Shown here one piece after another: positions 48,378 to 57,002 of a DNA stretch of 64,000 nucleotides (positions are counted from its first letter, which is position 1; every line of letters starts with the position of its first letter). Under the pieces are notes generated by a model. That model saw only the letters and a list, made by a program, of their open reading frames with translations, was not told the DNA's origin and made no database searches. Source of the stretch: Deltaproteobacteria bacterium (GTDB taxonomy: Bacteria > Myxococcota_A > Polyangia > Haliangiales > JADYYK01). Location of the stretch: positions 1 to 64,000 of the forward strand of contig JADYYK010000210.1 of assembly GCA_020853705.1 (NCBI GenBank). The letters run 5' to 3'. The position numbers and the translations under genes were made by a program.

Positions 48378-49228
48378 GCCGCGAGCCAGCTCTTGACCCA
48401 GTCGTGGACGTCGACGGACGCGGTGGGCACGAGCTCCGGCAGGGTGTCGTACTGCTCGCGGCTGAGCGTGGTGGGGCACTGGCGGCTGCTCGCCCGCGGC
48501 TCCACGCTGCCGCCGTCGACGCGGGCGCCAGTGCGGCGGTCGAAGATCTCGACGTCGGCCGCCAGGAAGCGCGCCTCGATCTCGTCACCCGCGCCCACGC
48601 CGCGATACATGCACTTCTTGCTCTCGACCATGGCGCCCGAGGTCACCTCGGCGACCAGGTCGACGTCGCTCAGGGTGCGGAGCGCGCCGAAGCTGCCGCC
48701 GTACATGCCGTCGCGGCCGTCGACCAGCACCAGGGTCCTGGGTCCACCATCGTCGGGGGCCTCGTCGCGAAACCGAAACGGCTTGCCGGACGGGAAGAAG
48801 TGCTCCGGGTCGATGGGGGCGATGGTGTACTTGCCCAGGATGGTGGTGGCGGTGCGGCCATCGTGGATGGTGAGGGTCAGCGGCAGGCCGAGCTCCACGG
48901 TCACCGGCGCGGCCCCGTCGCCGGCCACCGCGACCGACCCGAAGTAGTCGCGCACCGAGAAGACCTTGGCGTCGTGCGCCACACCCGCGCTGTCGACCAC
49001 GGTCGCGGTCGGGTACTGGTGGTAGGCGTCCGCGACCTCGATCCGGAGGTCGCGGTCGACCCGGACCTGGCCAGTGACGTCGGTGCCCTCGAGCTTGAAC
49101 CTGTCACCCTCCCAGGCGAACACCAGCGCGGGTGGCGGCGCCGGCTTGCGCTTGCTGCACGCGCTCGCGACGGCCGCTGCGGCGCCCAGCGCCAGGAGCG
49201 TCCCCAGCCCGGGGGCGCTGCTAACCAT
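48365..49228 (-). CDS. Lipoprotein of unknown function
   Basis: A 287-residue protein with a lipobox (VASAC) after a signal sequence (MVSSAPGLGTLLALGAAAAV). The mature part is beta-rich, with segments such as LRIEVADAYHQYPTATVVDSAG and KKCMYRGVGAGDEIEARFL, and a single paired Cys pattern. No domain is recognised. The start ATG 49228 overlaps the end of the NUDIX/SnoaL gene by 8 bp, so the two are coupled, though no functional link is evident. Confidence 0.7.
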   Translation of the reverse strand: MVSSAPGLGTLLALGAAAAVASACSKRKPAPPPALVFAWEGDRFKLEGTDVTGQVRVDRDLRIEVADAYHQYPTATVVDSAGVAHDAKVFSVRDYFGSVAVAGDGAAPVTVELGLPLTLTIHDGRTATTILGKYTIAPIDPEHFFPSGKPFRFRDEAPDDGGPRTLVLVDGRDGMYGGSFGALRTLSDVDLVAEVTSGAMVESKKCMYRGVGAGDEIEARFLAADVEIFDRRTGARVDGGSVEPRASSRQCPTTLSREQYDTLPELVPTASVDVHDWVKSWLAAHPR

Positions 49229-50006
49229 GGAACACCCGGGAGGTGTGGATGCGCCCGTCTGCCACCTCCAGCACCTCGGCCACCCGCAGCGTCTCCGCGC
49301 CCGCGAGCTCGCGGTCATACTCCATCCACACCCGCTGACCGTCGGCGGTCAGCGACAGGGCGCGGTAGTGCAGCCCGGGCAGCCGGTCGAAGCTGTCCTG
49401 CCACCAGGCGCGCAGCGCGGCCTTGCCGGTGATCTCGCCGCGGGTCTCGGGGCGGCGCTCGCGCAGCTTGGGCGACACGTGGACGGCGTCGTCGGCGTAC
49501 AGCGCCAGCAGGGCGTCGAGATCGCGGGCGTTGAAGGCGGCCAGCCAGCGCTCGGCGATGGACAGCGGGCCGGAGGCTGGAGGCGCCGCGCGCAGGGCGA
49601 CCCGGGCCAGCTGCCCGACGTTGGGCGGAGTGTCGGCCCAGGGGCCCTCCTCCCAGGTGACCCAGCGCCACTCCGTGAACTCGTCGTTGGGCCGCACCAC
49701 GTCGGTGCTGACGTCGGCCACGAAGACGAAGTTCAGGTGGATCCCCTTGCTGCCGGCGCGGTGCTCCTCGTAGCCGATCAGGCCCGCGGGGACGCCGTCG
49801 ATGTCTGACAGCTGCTGGAAGCTGCCGCTGAGGCCGGTCTCCTCGCGCAGCTCGCGGGTGGCGGCCTCCAGCGGGGTCTCGCCGGGCTCGAGCTCGCCGC
49901 CGGGGGGCAGCCAGACGCCGAGGCGCTTGTGCTTGATGATGAGGACGCGGCCCTGGTAGCGCGGATAGACCGCGATCGAGAAGGCGCGCCGTGGCGACTC
50001 GTCCAT
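49221..50006 (-). CDS. NUDIX hydrolase fused to a SnoaL-like (NTF2) domain
   Basis: A 261-residue fusion. Residues 1-145 are a NUDIX domain with the catalytic box GGELEPGETPLEAATRELREE. Residues about 148-260 have the SnoaL/NTF2-like pattern (ERWLAAFNARDLDALLALYADDAVHVSP, RAWWQDSFDRLPGLHYRAL). NUDIX enzymes cleave nucleoside-diphosphate linkages; SnoaL-like folds serve as ester cyclases or small-ligand binders. The second module could bind the substrate or feedback ligand of the first. The gene may be divergently promoted from the CcmH-like gene. Confidence 0.88.
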   Translation of the reverse strand: MDESPRRAFSIAVYPRYQGRVLIIKHKRLGVWLPPGGELEPGETPLEAATRELREETGLSGSFQQLSDIDGVPAGLIGYEEHRAGSKGIHLNFVFVADVSTDVVRPNDEFTEWRWVTWEEGPWADTPPNVGQLARVALRAAPPASGPLSIAERWLAAFNARDLDALLALYADDAVHVSPKLRERRPETRGEITGKAALRAWWQDSFDRLPGLHYRALSLTADGQRVWMEYDRELAGAETLRVAEVLEVADGRIHTSRVFHG

Positions 50007-50082
50007 GGGCGCACTCTACCCTCAACCGGGTGCGACAATTCGCCGCAGTTGCCGTGGCCGCGACAGGCCGCACCTTCTCGGC

Positions 50083-50586
50083 ATGGAGCGACGCGACCTC
50101 TGGCGACGGACCCGACGCCTGGCGCTGGCGCTGGCGCTGGCCATGGCCGCGGTCGCCAGCGGCTGCGCCGGCGGGCGGGGCGCGGCCCAGGATCGCGCCG
50201 CAGAGGTCGAGCGCCGTGTGCTGTCGCCGTGCTGCTACATGGAGCCCCTGCTGACCCACGCCTCACCGCTGGCCAGCGAGCTGCGCACCGAGATCGCGAG
50301 CCGCGCCGCGGCGGGCGAGAGCGCCGAGGCCATCGAGGACTCGCTGGTGGTGCGCTATGGCGAGCGGGTGCGCGCGCTGCCCAGGGGACTGGTGCTGGAG
50401 CCGTTCGGCCTGCTGGCGCTGGTGCTCCCGCTGCTGGGGGCGCTGCTCGGGCTGGTGCTGTGGCGGCGGCGCAGCGCCGCACGGGCCCACGCCCGCCCTG
50501 CCGCCCCGGATCGAGGTGCCTCGCCGCAGGCGGACGACGACGCCCTGGCAGAGCGCCTCGACGACGAGCTGGCCGCGCTCGACTGA
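50083..50586 (+). CDS. CcmH-like lipoprotein with a vicinal Cys pair
   Basis: A 167-residue protein starting at ATG 50083 with a lipobox (AVASGC, Cys28), a periplasmic helical domain resembling CcmH/NrfF/CycL (PLASELRTEIASRAAAGESA, IEDSLVVRYGERV), then a membrane helix (about 105-128) and an Asp/Glu tail. In CcmH the redox motif is LRCxxC; here it is RVLSPCCYMEPL with adjacent Cys50 and Cys51. It lies 30 kb from the main ccm group, so it may be a second apocytochrome chaperone. The assignment rests on pattern resemblance. The start is after the NUDIX promoter region. Confidence 0.65.
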   Translation: MERRDLWRRTRRLALALALAMAAVASGCAGGRGAAQDRAAEVERRVLSPCCYMEPLLTHASPLASELRTEIASRAAAGESAEAIEDSLVVRYGERVRALPRGLVLEPFGLLALVLPLLGALLGLVLWRRRSAARAHARPAAPDRGASPQADDDALAERLDDELAALD

Positions 50587-50635
50587 GTCCCAGGTCGGGT
50601 GAAACCCGCGCCGCCTGGCTGGCGTATACAGGGGC

Positions 50636-51457
50636 ATGCGCCTCGCTGCCCTGGTCGCCATGATGGTCGCGCTCCCGGCCTGCTCGAGCTCCCGCGGGTC
50701 GCGCGCGGGTGCGCCGGCGGGCACCACGCCGGGCGCGCAAGCCGGCGGCGCGACTGCCAAGATGGGCGAAGGCCCCGGCGGCCCCGGCGGCCCCATCCTG
50801 GTCGAGCTGTTCACCTCGCAGGGCTGCTCCAGCTGTCCGCCCGCCGACGTGCTGCTCAGCATGCTGGGCAAGGACCCAGCGTTTGCTGGTCAGGTCATCC
50901 CGCTGGCCTTCCATGTCGACTACTGGAACTACATCGGCTGGCGCGATCCGTTCTCGACCCGGGCCTGGACCGACCGGCAGCACGCCTATGCCGCGAGCTT
51001 CGCCGAGCGCCGGATCTACACCCCGCAGCTGGTGGTCAACGGCGAGGCGCACACCGTGGGCAGCGATCGCGACGGCAGCTTCCAGCTGATGGACCAGGCC
51101 GCGGCGCACGGCCAGCGCGCCCAGCTGACGCTGACGGTGGCCCGCAATCCCGGCACGGTGACCGCGCACCTCGACGTGGCCAACCCTGATGGCCCCACGG
51201 TCGACGTCCAGGTCGCGCTGGCGCAGGACGACGTGGTGACCCGCGTCGCCCGCGGCGAGAACCAGGGCAAGACGCTGCGCAACGACCACATCGTGCGCCG
51301 CCTGGTCAACGCCGGCCGGGTCGCGGCGGGCGCGCGTGCACACTTCGACGTGCCGCTGACGGTCGACGCCACCTGGGGCGCCGGCCCGCTGCATGTGGTG
51401 GCGTTCGCCCAGGATCCCGCCACGCTGCGGGTGCACGGGGTCACCAGCGCTCGCTGA
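50636..51457 (+). CDS. DUF1223 thioredoxin-like lipoprotein
   Basis: A 273-residue lipoprotein (lipobox LPAC) with a Gly/Ala tether and the DUF1223 domain: ELFTSQGCSSCPPADVLL at the start, where the CxxC is spaced as in thioredoxin-like folds, then HVDYWNYIGWRDPFS and TPQLVVNGE. The family is of unknown function but resembles thiol-disulphide oxidoreductases exported to the periplasm. It is 49 bp after the CcmH-like gene, and both carry exposed Cys pairs, so a shared redox role is conceivable. The gene is convergent with the DAHP synthase gene, with only the hexamer array between them. Confidence 0.85.
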   Translation: MRLAALVAMMVALPACSSSRGSRAGAPAGTTPGAQAGGATAKMGEGPGGPGGPILVELFTSQGCSSCPPADVLLSMLGKDPAFAGQVIPLAFHVDYWNYIGWRDPFSTRAWTDRQHAYAASFAERRIYTPQLVVNGEAHTVGSDRDGSFQLMDQAAAHGQRAQLTLTVARNPGTVTAHLDVANPDGPTVDVQVALAQDDVVTRVARGENQGKTLRNDHIVRRLVNAGRVAAGARAHFDVPLTVDATWGAGPLHVVAFAQDPATLRVHGVTSAR

Positions 51458-51465
51458 TCACGCCC

Positions 51466-52630
<1,165 letters not shown>

Positions 52631-52734
52631 TGCGGCAGGCTACGGGGCGCCGCGCGCACACGCAAGCGGCATCGCGGCGCGAGCGTGAGCCAAATTCAGC
52701 CGATTTCTCGCGGCGCAGTCGCCGGGGGCGCACA

Positions 52735-52743
52735 TGTTAGGAT
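52735..52743 (+). promoter_or_regulatory. Predicted extended -10 element
   Basis: TGTTAGGAT (TGn with TAGGAT at 52738-52743) about 28 bp before the ATG of the first small lipoprotein; no good -35 is visible. Confidence 0.35.
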
Positions 52744-52771
52744 GCGGCCTCACCCAAGGGGGCCCGAAGAC

Positions 52772-53101
52772 ATGAAGAAGACGCTGAGGATGCTCGCGAC
52801 GCTGTCCATCATCACCCTGGCGCTGGCGACCGGCTGTGGCGGCGGCGGCAAGAAGGCGCCTGCCAGCGCCAAGTCGATGCCGAGCAGCACGATGGACTGC
52901 GAGAAGTTCGCCGACAAGGGCATCGAGCTGACCCTGGCCGCCGATCCCAGCGCCGCCGACAAGGCCGCCGAGGGCCGCACCATGCTGGCCAACACCTGCA
53001 CCGAGGGTGTCTCCAAGGGCGAGCTCGACAAGGCCAAGTACGACTGCGCCATGGCCGCGCCGGCGCTGACCGACTTCATGACCTGCGTTGGCGCCAACTA
53101 A
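52772..53101 (+). CDS. Small Cys-containing lipoprotein, copy A
   Basis: A 109-residue lipoprotein (lipobox LATGC at about residue 22). The mature part has four Cys in the pattern DCEK...NTC...YDC...TC with the segment ELDKAKYDCAMAAPALTDFMTC. It is a paralogue of the following gene, which shows the same Cys spacing (DCGK...KAC...YDC...GC). The function is unknown; a small surface protein with two disulphides is likely. It has its own promoter and probably forms an operon with copy B, which begins 1 bp after its stop. Confidence 0.75.
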   Translation: MKKTLRMLATLSIITLALATGCGGGGKKAPASAKSMPSSTMDCEKFADKGIELTLAADPSAADKAAEGRTMLANTCTEGVSKGELDKAKYDCAMAAPALTDFMTCVGAN

Positions 53102-53102
53102 C

Positions 53103-53486
53103 GTGCGCGGCGCCATCCTCACCGGCTGCGTGACGGCGCTGCTGGCCATCGGCTGCGGCAAGTCGGGCGACAAGAAGGAGGGTGGCGGCGGCGGCTCGGG
53201 CAGCGCGACCGCGGCGGCCGGCGCCTCCGACAAGGGCGGCCAGTGGGCCGACGTCGACTGCGGCAAGATGATCGATCACATGGTGCACCTCATGCTGAAC
53301 GATCCGACCCACGCGGTGGCCGCCGCCCAGAAGGCGGACATCGAGGCCAAGCTGACCGCGCAGCGCCCCACGCTGATCAAGGCCTGCGAGGACGAGAAGC
53401 CGACCAAGCGGCTGACCCCGGCCCAGTACGACTGCATCCTCGGCGCCAAGACCATGATGGAGATGAGCGGCTGCGCCAAGAAGTAG
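53103..53486 (+). CDS. Small Cys-containing lipoprotein, copy B
   Basis: A 127-residue lipoprotein starting at GTG 53103, one base after the stop of copy A. It has a lipobox (LLAIGC), a Gly/Ser linker and the same four-Cys core as copy A (DCGKMIDHMVHLM, KAC, YDCILGAKTMMEMSGC). A TTG at 53088 would overlap copy A and is less likely. Function unknown. Tandem duplication is the simple explanation for the pair. Confidence 0.72.
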   Translation: MRGAILTGCVTALLAIGCGKSGDKKEGGGGGSGSATAAAGASDKGGQWADVDCGKMIDHMVHLMLNDPTHAVAAAQKADIEAKLTAQRPTLIKACEDEKPTKRLTPAQYDCILGAKTMMEMSGCAKK

Positions 53487-53573
53487 CCCCCGCGTAGGTC
53501 CCACGCCCTCGAAACAATTTCTCGCGAAAACTTGCCCACGGTCCTGGGTCCCCCGATGGTGGATTCGAGGACC

Positions 53574-54068
53574 ATGCGTTCAATTGGCGAGAATCGAGGC
53601 TGGATCGTGCTGGCGGCGCTGGGTGCGCTGACGGTGCTGGCGGCGCCGACGCTGGGGGCGGCAGGGGCGACCGGCGCGGGCAGCAGCGCCGCGGCGCGGG
53701 CGCGCATGCGGGTGACCTCGCCCGATGGCCGGCGCGTGGCCGAGGTGCGCAGCCAGCCGCGCGGCGGCGAGGGCGTCTACCTCGACGGTCGCCGGGTCTG
53801 GCCCGACGACAGCGCGCCGCGCAGCATCGGCGTGGTGGCCTGGTCGCGCCGCTGTGACGCCTTCGCCTTCGTGTCGAGCACCCGCGGCCTGCACGAGCTG
53901 GTGGTCGTGGTCGCGCCCGCGGGCGTGGCCCCGGCCGCCATGCGCTGGGCCATCCCCGACGGCAGCCCGGCGCGCGCCATCACCTGGCTGGGTCCGAGCC
54001 GCGTCGGCGTGGGCCCTGCGCTGCTGGATCCCAAGGTCGTCGCGTCCTGGCAGTCCCAGGTGCGTTGA
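53574..54068 (+). CDS. Exported beta-rich protein of unknown function
   Basis: A 164-residue protein with a signal peptide (about 1-33: RGWIVLAALGALTVLAAPTLG) and a beta-rich mature part with VTSPDGRRVAEVRSQPRGGEGVYLDGRRVWP and WSRRCDAFAFVSSTRG, which resemble a single beta-propeller blade set. Function unknown. It ends 14 bp before the selenoprotein gene and may be cotranscribed with it, since that gene has only a weak promoter inside this ORF. Confidence 0.65.
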   Translation: MRSIGENRGWIVLAALGALTVLAAPTLGAAGATGAGSSAAARARMRVTSPDGRRVAEVRSQPRGGEGVYLDGRRVWPDDSAPRSIGVVAWSRRCDAFAFVSSTRGLHELVVVVAPAGVAPAAMRWAIPDGSPARAITWLGPSRVGVGPALLDPKVVASWQSQVR

Positions 54069-54076
54069 GCTATCGT
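54047..54076 (+). promoter_or_regulatory. Predicted promoter for the selenoprotein gene
   Basis: CTGGCA (54047-54052), 18-nt spacer and TATCGT (54071-54076), with the ATG 7 nt after the -10, as for the TPR gene at 38912. Transcription would begin about at the start codon (leaderless). Confidence 0.35.
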
Positions 54077-54082
54077 CGCAGC

Positions 54083-54355
54083 ATGGCGACGCCGAAGATC
54101 GAGATCCTGTACTGCACGGCTTGAGGGTATCGCTCTCGCGCGGCGAGTCTCGCCGCCCGGATCGAGGACCAGCTGGACGTGAAGGTCGACGTCAAGCCCG
54201 GCGCGCGCGGCCAGTTCGACGTGCTGGTCGACGGTGTGCTGGTGGCCAGCAAGCACGGCACCGGTGCGCTGGCGCGGCTCATCGGGCAGGGTGGCTTTCC
54301 CGACGAGCAGCTGACCGTGGAGGCCGTCGACCGCCAGCTCGGCGAGGCTGACTGA
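54083..54355 (+). CDS. SelW-like selenoprotein (Rdx family), UGA as selenocysteine
   Basis: Reading TGA at 54122-54124 as selenocysteine gives a 90-residue protein that starts at ATG 54083 and ends at 54353-54355. The N-terminus reads KIEILYCTAUGYRSRAASL, with a CxxU redox motif (C11, U14) in place of the CxxC. The rest matches the mammalian SelW pattern: a LAARIEDQL helix, FDVLVDGVLVASK and a C-terminal helix. Rdx-family proteins have a thioredoxin-like fold and are thought to use glutathione. Bacteria place the SECIS just downstream of UGA, and a hairpin is present there (54140-54156) with a GTC loop. Conventional gene calling would stop at the UGA. A pseudogene is unlikely, because the frame is intact beyond the UGA for 77 codons with family-specific residues. 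Confidence 0.93.
54136..54160 (+). promoter_or_regulatory. Bacterial SECIS-like element
   Basis: GCGGCGA (54140-54146) pairs with TCGCCGC (54150-54156), loop GTC; below a C/C mismatch the stem continues with CG/CG and a U:G pair (54136-54138 with 54158-54160). The loop GU lies 23 nt after the UGA, within the distance of known SelB-binding bacterial SECIS, and the top of the stem, CGA-GTC-TCG, resembles the GCA-GGUC-UGC apex of E. coli fdhF. Confidence 0.75.
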
Positions 54356-54455
54356 GCGCGTCAGAGTTCACGCCGTCGGCGTCGGGAAGCTGACAGGCAG
54401 CCCAGCAGTTTCGCGAGGATGGCGTGTGGCACGGCACCTGCTGAGATGTCCGGGC

Positions 54456-54917
54456 ATGAAGCGAAGCATCGCGATCGGGCTGGTGGGCGCCCTGTTGATG
54501 GCCAGTCTGCAGGGGTGTGCGGGTCAGGGCAAGGGGGCCAGCGCGGTCCTGGGCGCCACCGCCCTGGTCGTCGGGGGCGCCGTGCTGCTCAGCCAGGCCT
54601 CGAGCAGCGGCGGCAGCAGCGAGCGTTGTGAGGCCACCGATGGCCCATGCGGCAATCTCGGCATCGACGACGGCGGCGTGATCCTGCCGGTGATGGTCGG
54701 GTTCGGTGGCATCGTCGCGCTGCTGGCGGCCAGCTCGGGTGGTGGTGGTCGTGACAGCGCGCGTGGCGGTCGCCGCGCGCCGGTGGCCAGGACCTCGGAG
54801 GAGGACGGGCTGTGCACGCAGTGGCGCGAGCTGGTCGCGCTGGCGCCGCTGGCCGAGCGTGAGGCGCGTCGGGCCCAGTCGCCCGCGCGCTGCGGGCTGC
54901 GTCGCGTCAGTCGATAG
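54456..54917 (+). CDS. Lipoprotein with two hydrophobic stretches
   Basis: A 153-residue protein starting at ATG 54456 with a lipobox (ASLQGC), an Ala/Gly/Val-rich hydrophobic segment (about 30-47), a Cys-containing loop (ERCEATDGPCGN) and a second hydrophobic segment (about 78-95), then an Arg-rich tail with two Cys. No family is recognised. Its last 11 bp overlap the end of the convergent beta-propeller gene. Confidence 0.65.
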   Translation: MKRSIAIGLVGALLMASLQGCAGQGKGASAVLGATALVVGGAVLLSQASSSGGSSERCEATDGPCGNLGIDDGGVILPVMVGFGGIVALLAASSGGGGRDSARGGRRAPVARTSEEDGLCTQWRELVALAPLAEREARRAQSPARCGLRRVSR

Positions 54918-55770
54918 GGACGAGCGAGGTCACGCCGGCGCCCCAGAACTCGCCGGTGAAGGTCTTGACCATGGTGCCCTGGCCGCTGGCGCGGTTGATC
55001 TCGATGATCTTGCCGTCCTCGGTGAAGGCGTAGACCTTGCCGTTGGCGTAGGCGGCGCCGAACACGCGGCCGAAACCGATCATGCCGATGGGGGTGCCGA
55101 TCCCGGTCGTGGTGTTGACCGTGAGCAGCCAGTTCGAGGCCGAGGCGTCGGTGCCGACACAGTTGGCGCCCGGCGTCGGGCACGGGCCCTTGTCCGAGAT
55201 GGCGTACATGGTGCCGTCGGCGACCGCGACCAGGTCACCCGCGGTGGCCAGACCGTTGCCGAAGTTGCCGATCTCGGTGACCTGACCGGTGCTCGGGTTG
55301 ATCGAGCGCACGCCGCCGCTCTTGTCGGTGGCCAGCAGCGAGCCGTCGCGCAGGAAGGTCAGGCCGACGTTGCTGGTCGAGCCGCTCAGCGGGGCGACCA
55401 GGGTGGCGCGGCCGGTGCTGCGATCGATCGAGTACAGGTTGGTGCGCGAGATGCCGTACAGCAGGCCGCCGGGCGTCACCGCGATGTCAGTGATGTCGTT
55501 GGCGGCGTCGGTCATGAAGGGGCCGACGGTGGTGACCGCGAAGCTGGTGCGGTCGACCAGGTAGAGGTCGGTCGCCGAGTGCGCATAGATGATGACCGGC
55601 GGCGGCACGAAGGTGCTGTCGGGGCCGTTCACGGAGCTGTCCTTGGTCAGGCCGGCGTCGATCTGGACGTCGTCGTCGTCGTCGCCAGCGCTGGGCGGGC
55701 CGCAACCGGCGATGGCGGCGGCGAGCGCGCCGAGCACCAGCGCGGACACAGTGTTTCGAAGCAACTTCAT
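54907..55770 (-). CDS. Beta-propeller lipoprotein
   Basis: A 287-residue lipoprotein (lipobox AIAGC, then an Asp-rich DDDDDVQIDA tether). The mature part shows repeated strands of a PQQ/NHL-like propeller: DLYLVDRTSFAVTTVGPF, LLYGISRTNLYSIDRSTG, SLLATDKSGGVRSINPSTG, GTMYAISDKG and KVYAFTEDGKIIEINRASG. Such lipoproteins commonly bind proteins or ligands at the cell surface. A single Cys pair (CPTPGANC) may form a disulphide. The upstream region has no other promoter-like sequence that stands out. Confidence 0.78.
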   Translation of the reverse strand: MKLLRNTVSALVLGALAAAIAGCGPPSAGDDDDDVQIDAGLTKDSSVNGPDSTFVPPPVIIYAHSATDLYLVDRTSFAVTTVGPFMTDAANDITDIAVTPGGLLYGISRTNLYSIDRSTGRATLVAPLSGSTSNVGLTFLRDGSLLATDKSGGVRSINPSTGQVTEIGNFGNGLATAGDLVAVADGTMYAISDKGPCPTPGANCVGTDASASNWLLTVNTTTGIGTPIGMIGFGRVFGAAYANGKVYAFTEDGKIIEINRASGQGTMVKTFTGEFWGAGVTSLVPID

Positions 55771-55832
55771 CCCGCGTGATTAGCGGATTTCGGGCCGCCG
55801 GGCCAGCGCAAAGCGCGGGACTGTAGGGAAGA

Positions 55833-56507
55833 TCACGGAGAAAGCACGAGGGGCCACTCGAAGCGGGTGTGCGTGGGGATGACGATCTCGTGGTGGTCCT
55901 CGACGAAGCTGCGCTCGTTCGGGCACAGCAGGCCGGGCTCCTTGTCGATGGTCTTCACGGTGCCGGCGGCGTCGTTCATCACGCAGCCGGGTTCGCCGCC
56001 GTGATCCATGCCGAGGACATGGCCGAGCTCGTGGTTGACGACCTTGACGGTGCGCATGGCGGCCTTGCTGCGCGCCACCCCGCGCGAGGCGCGGAACGAC
56101 GACACCACCGAGGCGGTGCCGCCGATCTGCCCGAGGCCCAGGATGCCCCAGTCCTCGAACGGCGGCTTGGTGGTCGAGATGTCCTCGCGCGTGAAGCCCA
56201 TCACGATGCTGCAGCCGGAGCCGGGCAGCACGCTGTCGTTCAGGAAGCTCAGGATGGCGTCGGCGCGCCAGCGCTTGCGCGGCTTGTAGAAGGCGGCCGC
56301 GGGCATCGCGCGCGCGGGCAGGAGCCGGGTCTCGAAGCCATAGATGTAGGCGATCCCGCGCTGGATGATGGGCACCAGCTTGGCGTCGAACTTCCCCAGC
56401 GGGACGACGCAGACGGTGGTCGGCGCGGCGGCGGCCGGGCGCGCGGTCGCCAGGGTGGTGACCGCGACGACGACGGCGATGGCGGTGGCAGCGGCGGAGC
56501 GGCGCAT
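55833..56507 (-). CDS. Archaemetzincin-like zinc protease, exported
   Basis: A 224-residue protein with a signal peptide (about 1-29) and the extended metzincin motif HELGHVLGMDH at about residue 155, followed by CVMN and a further Cys pair (GLLC), the pattern of archaemetzincins (HExxHxxGxxH, then CxM and CxxC). It lacks the intact second CxxC (LCPNERSF has only one Cys). Archaemetzincins are thought to be small zinc aminopeptidases or proteases. Being exported is unusual for the family and suggests action on peptides outside the cell. It lies 9 nt downstream of a short unknown gene. Confidence 0.8.
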   Translation of the reverse strand: MRRSAAATAIAVVVAVTTLATARPAAAAPTTVCVVPLGKFDAKLVPIIQRGIAYIYGFETRLLPARAMPAAAFYKPRKRWRADAILSFLNDSVLPGSGCSIVMGFTREDISTTKPPFEDWGILGLGQIGGTASVVSSFRASRGVARSKAAMRTVKVVNHELGHVLGMDHGGEPGCVMNDAAGTVKTIDKEPGLLCPNERSFVEDHHEIVIPTHTRFEWPLVLSP

Positions 56508-56515
56508 GACCGGAT

Positions 56516-56965
56516 CTACGTCGCGCCGGGGGCGCCCTTGCCAGGGCCGGCTCCGCCGCCGGCGCGGGCAGCGGCGCGCGCGACCACCGCCAGCGCCGAG
56601 GCGGCCATCTGCGCCGGCACCACCAGCGGCTCGGCGCCCTCGGCCTGCGGGGTCAGCACCAGGTAGTCGGAGGCGATGACGTCCCCGAAACCGCGGAAGC
56701 GAAACGCGCGCAGCTCGGCGACCACGCCGGCGTGGCTGACCTGGAGGCGCGGCTCGTCGGGGGTGGGCGGCGGCGGCGCCAGGCCCAGCTCGAAGGCGCG
56801 GCCATAGCGGTTGAAGGTCGCGAACAGCGCGTTGAGCGGCACCCGGACCTCGCCCACGGGAGGCGCCTCGCCGAGCCACAGCTCGCCGGCGCGCTGCTCC
56901 AGCCAGACCTCGATGACCCCGGCCGGCTCCCGGCGGGTCGCGATCACCATTTTCGCCACTGCCAC
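56516..56965 (-). CDS. Protein of unknown function, 149 residues
   Basis: A 149-residue, mainly beta-rich protein (MAVAKMVIATRREPAGVIEVW, GEVRVPLNALFATFNRYGRAF, LRAFRFRGFGDVIASDYLVL) with an Ala/Gly/Pro tail. GTG 56965 is used; ATG 56950 is possible. It precedes the archaemetzincin-like gene by 9 nt and is probably cotranscribed. No recognised family. It is divergent from the HEAT gene (38 bp). Confidence 0.55.
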   Translation of the reverse strand: MAVAKMVIATRREPAGVIEVWLEQRAGELWLGEAPPVGEVRVPLNALFATFNRYGRAFELGLAPPPPTPDEPRLQVSHAGVVAELRAFRFRGFGDVIASDYLVLTPQAEGAEPLVVPAQMAASALAVVARAAARAGGGAGPGKGAPGAT

Positions 56966-57002
56966 GGCTCGCAGAGTAACCTCGATCACACCAGGGGGCC
57001 AT

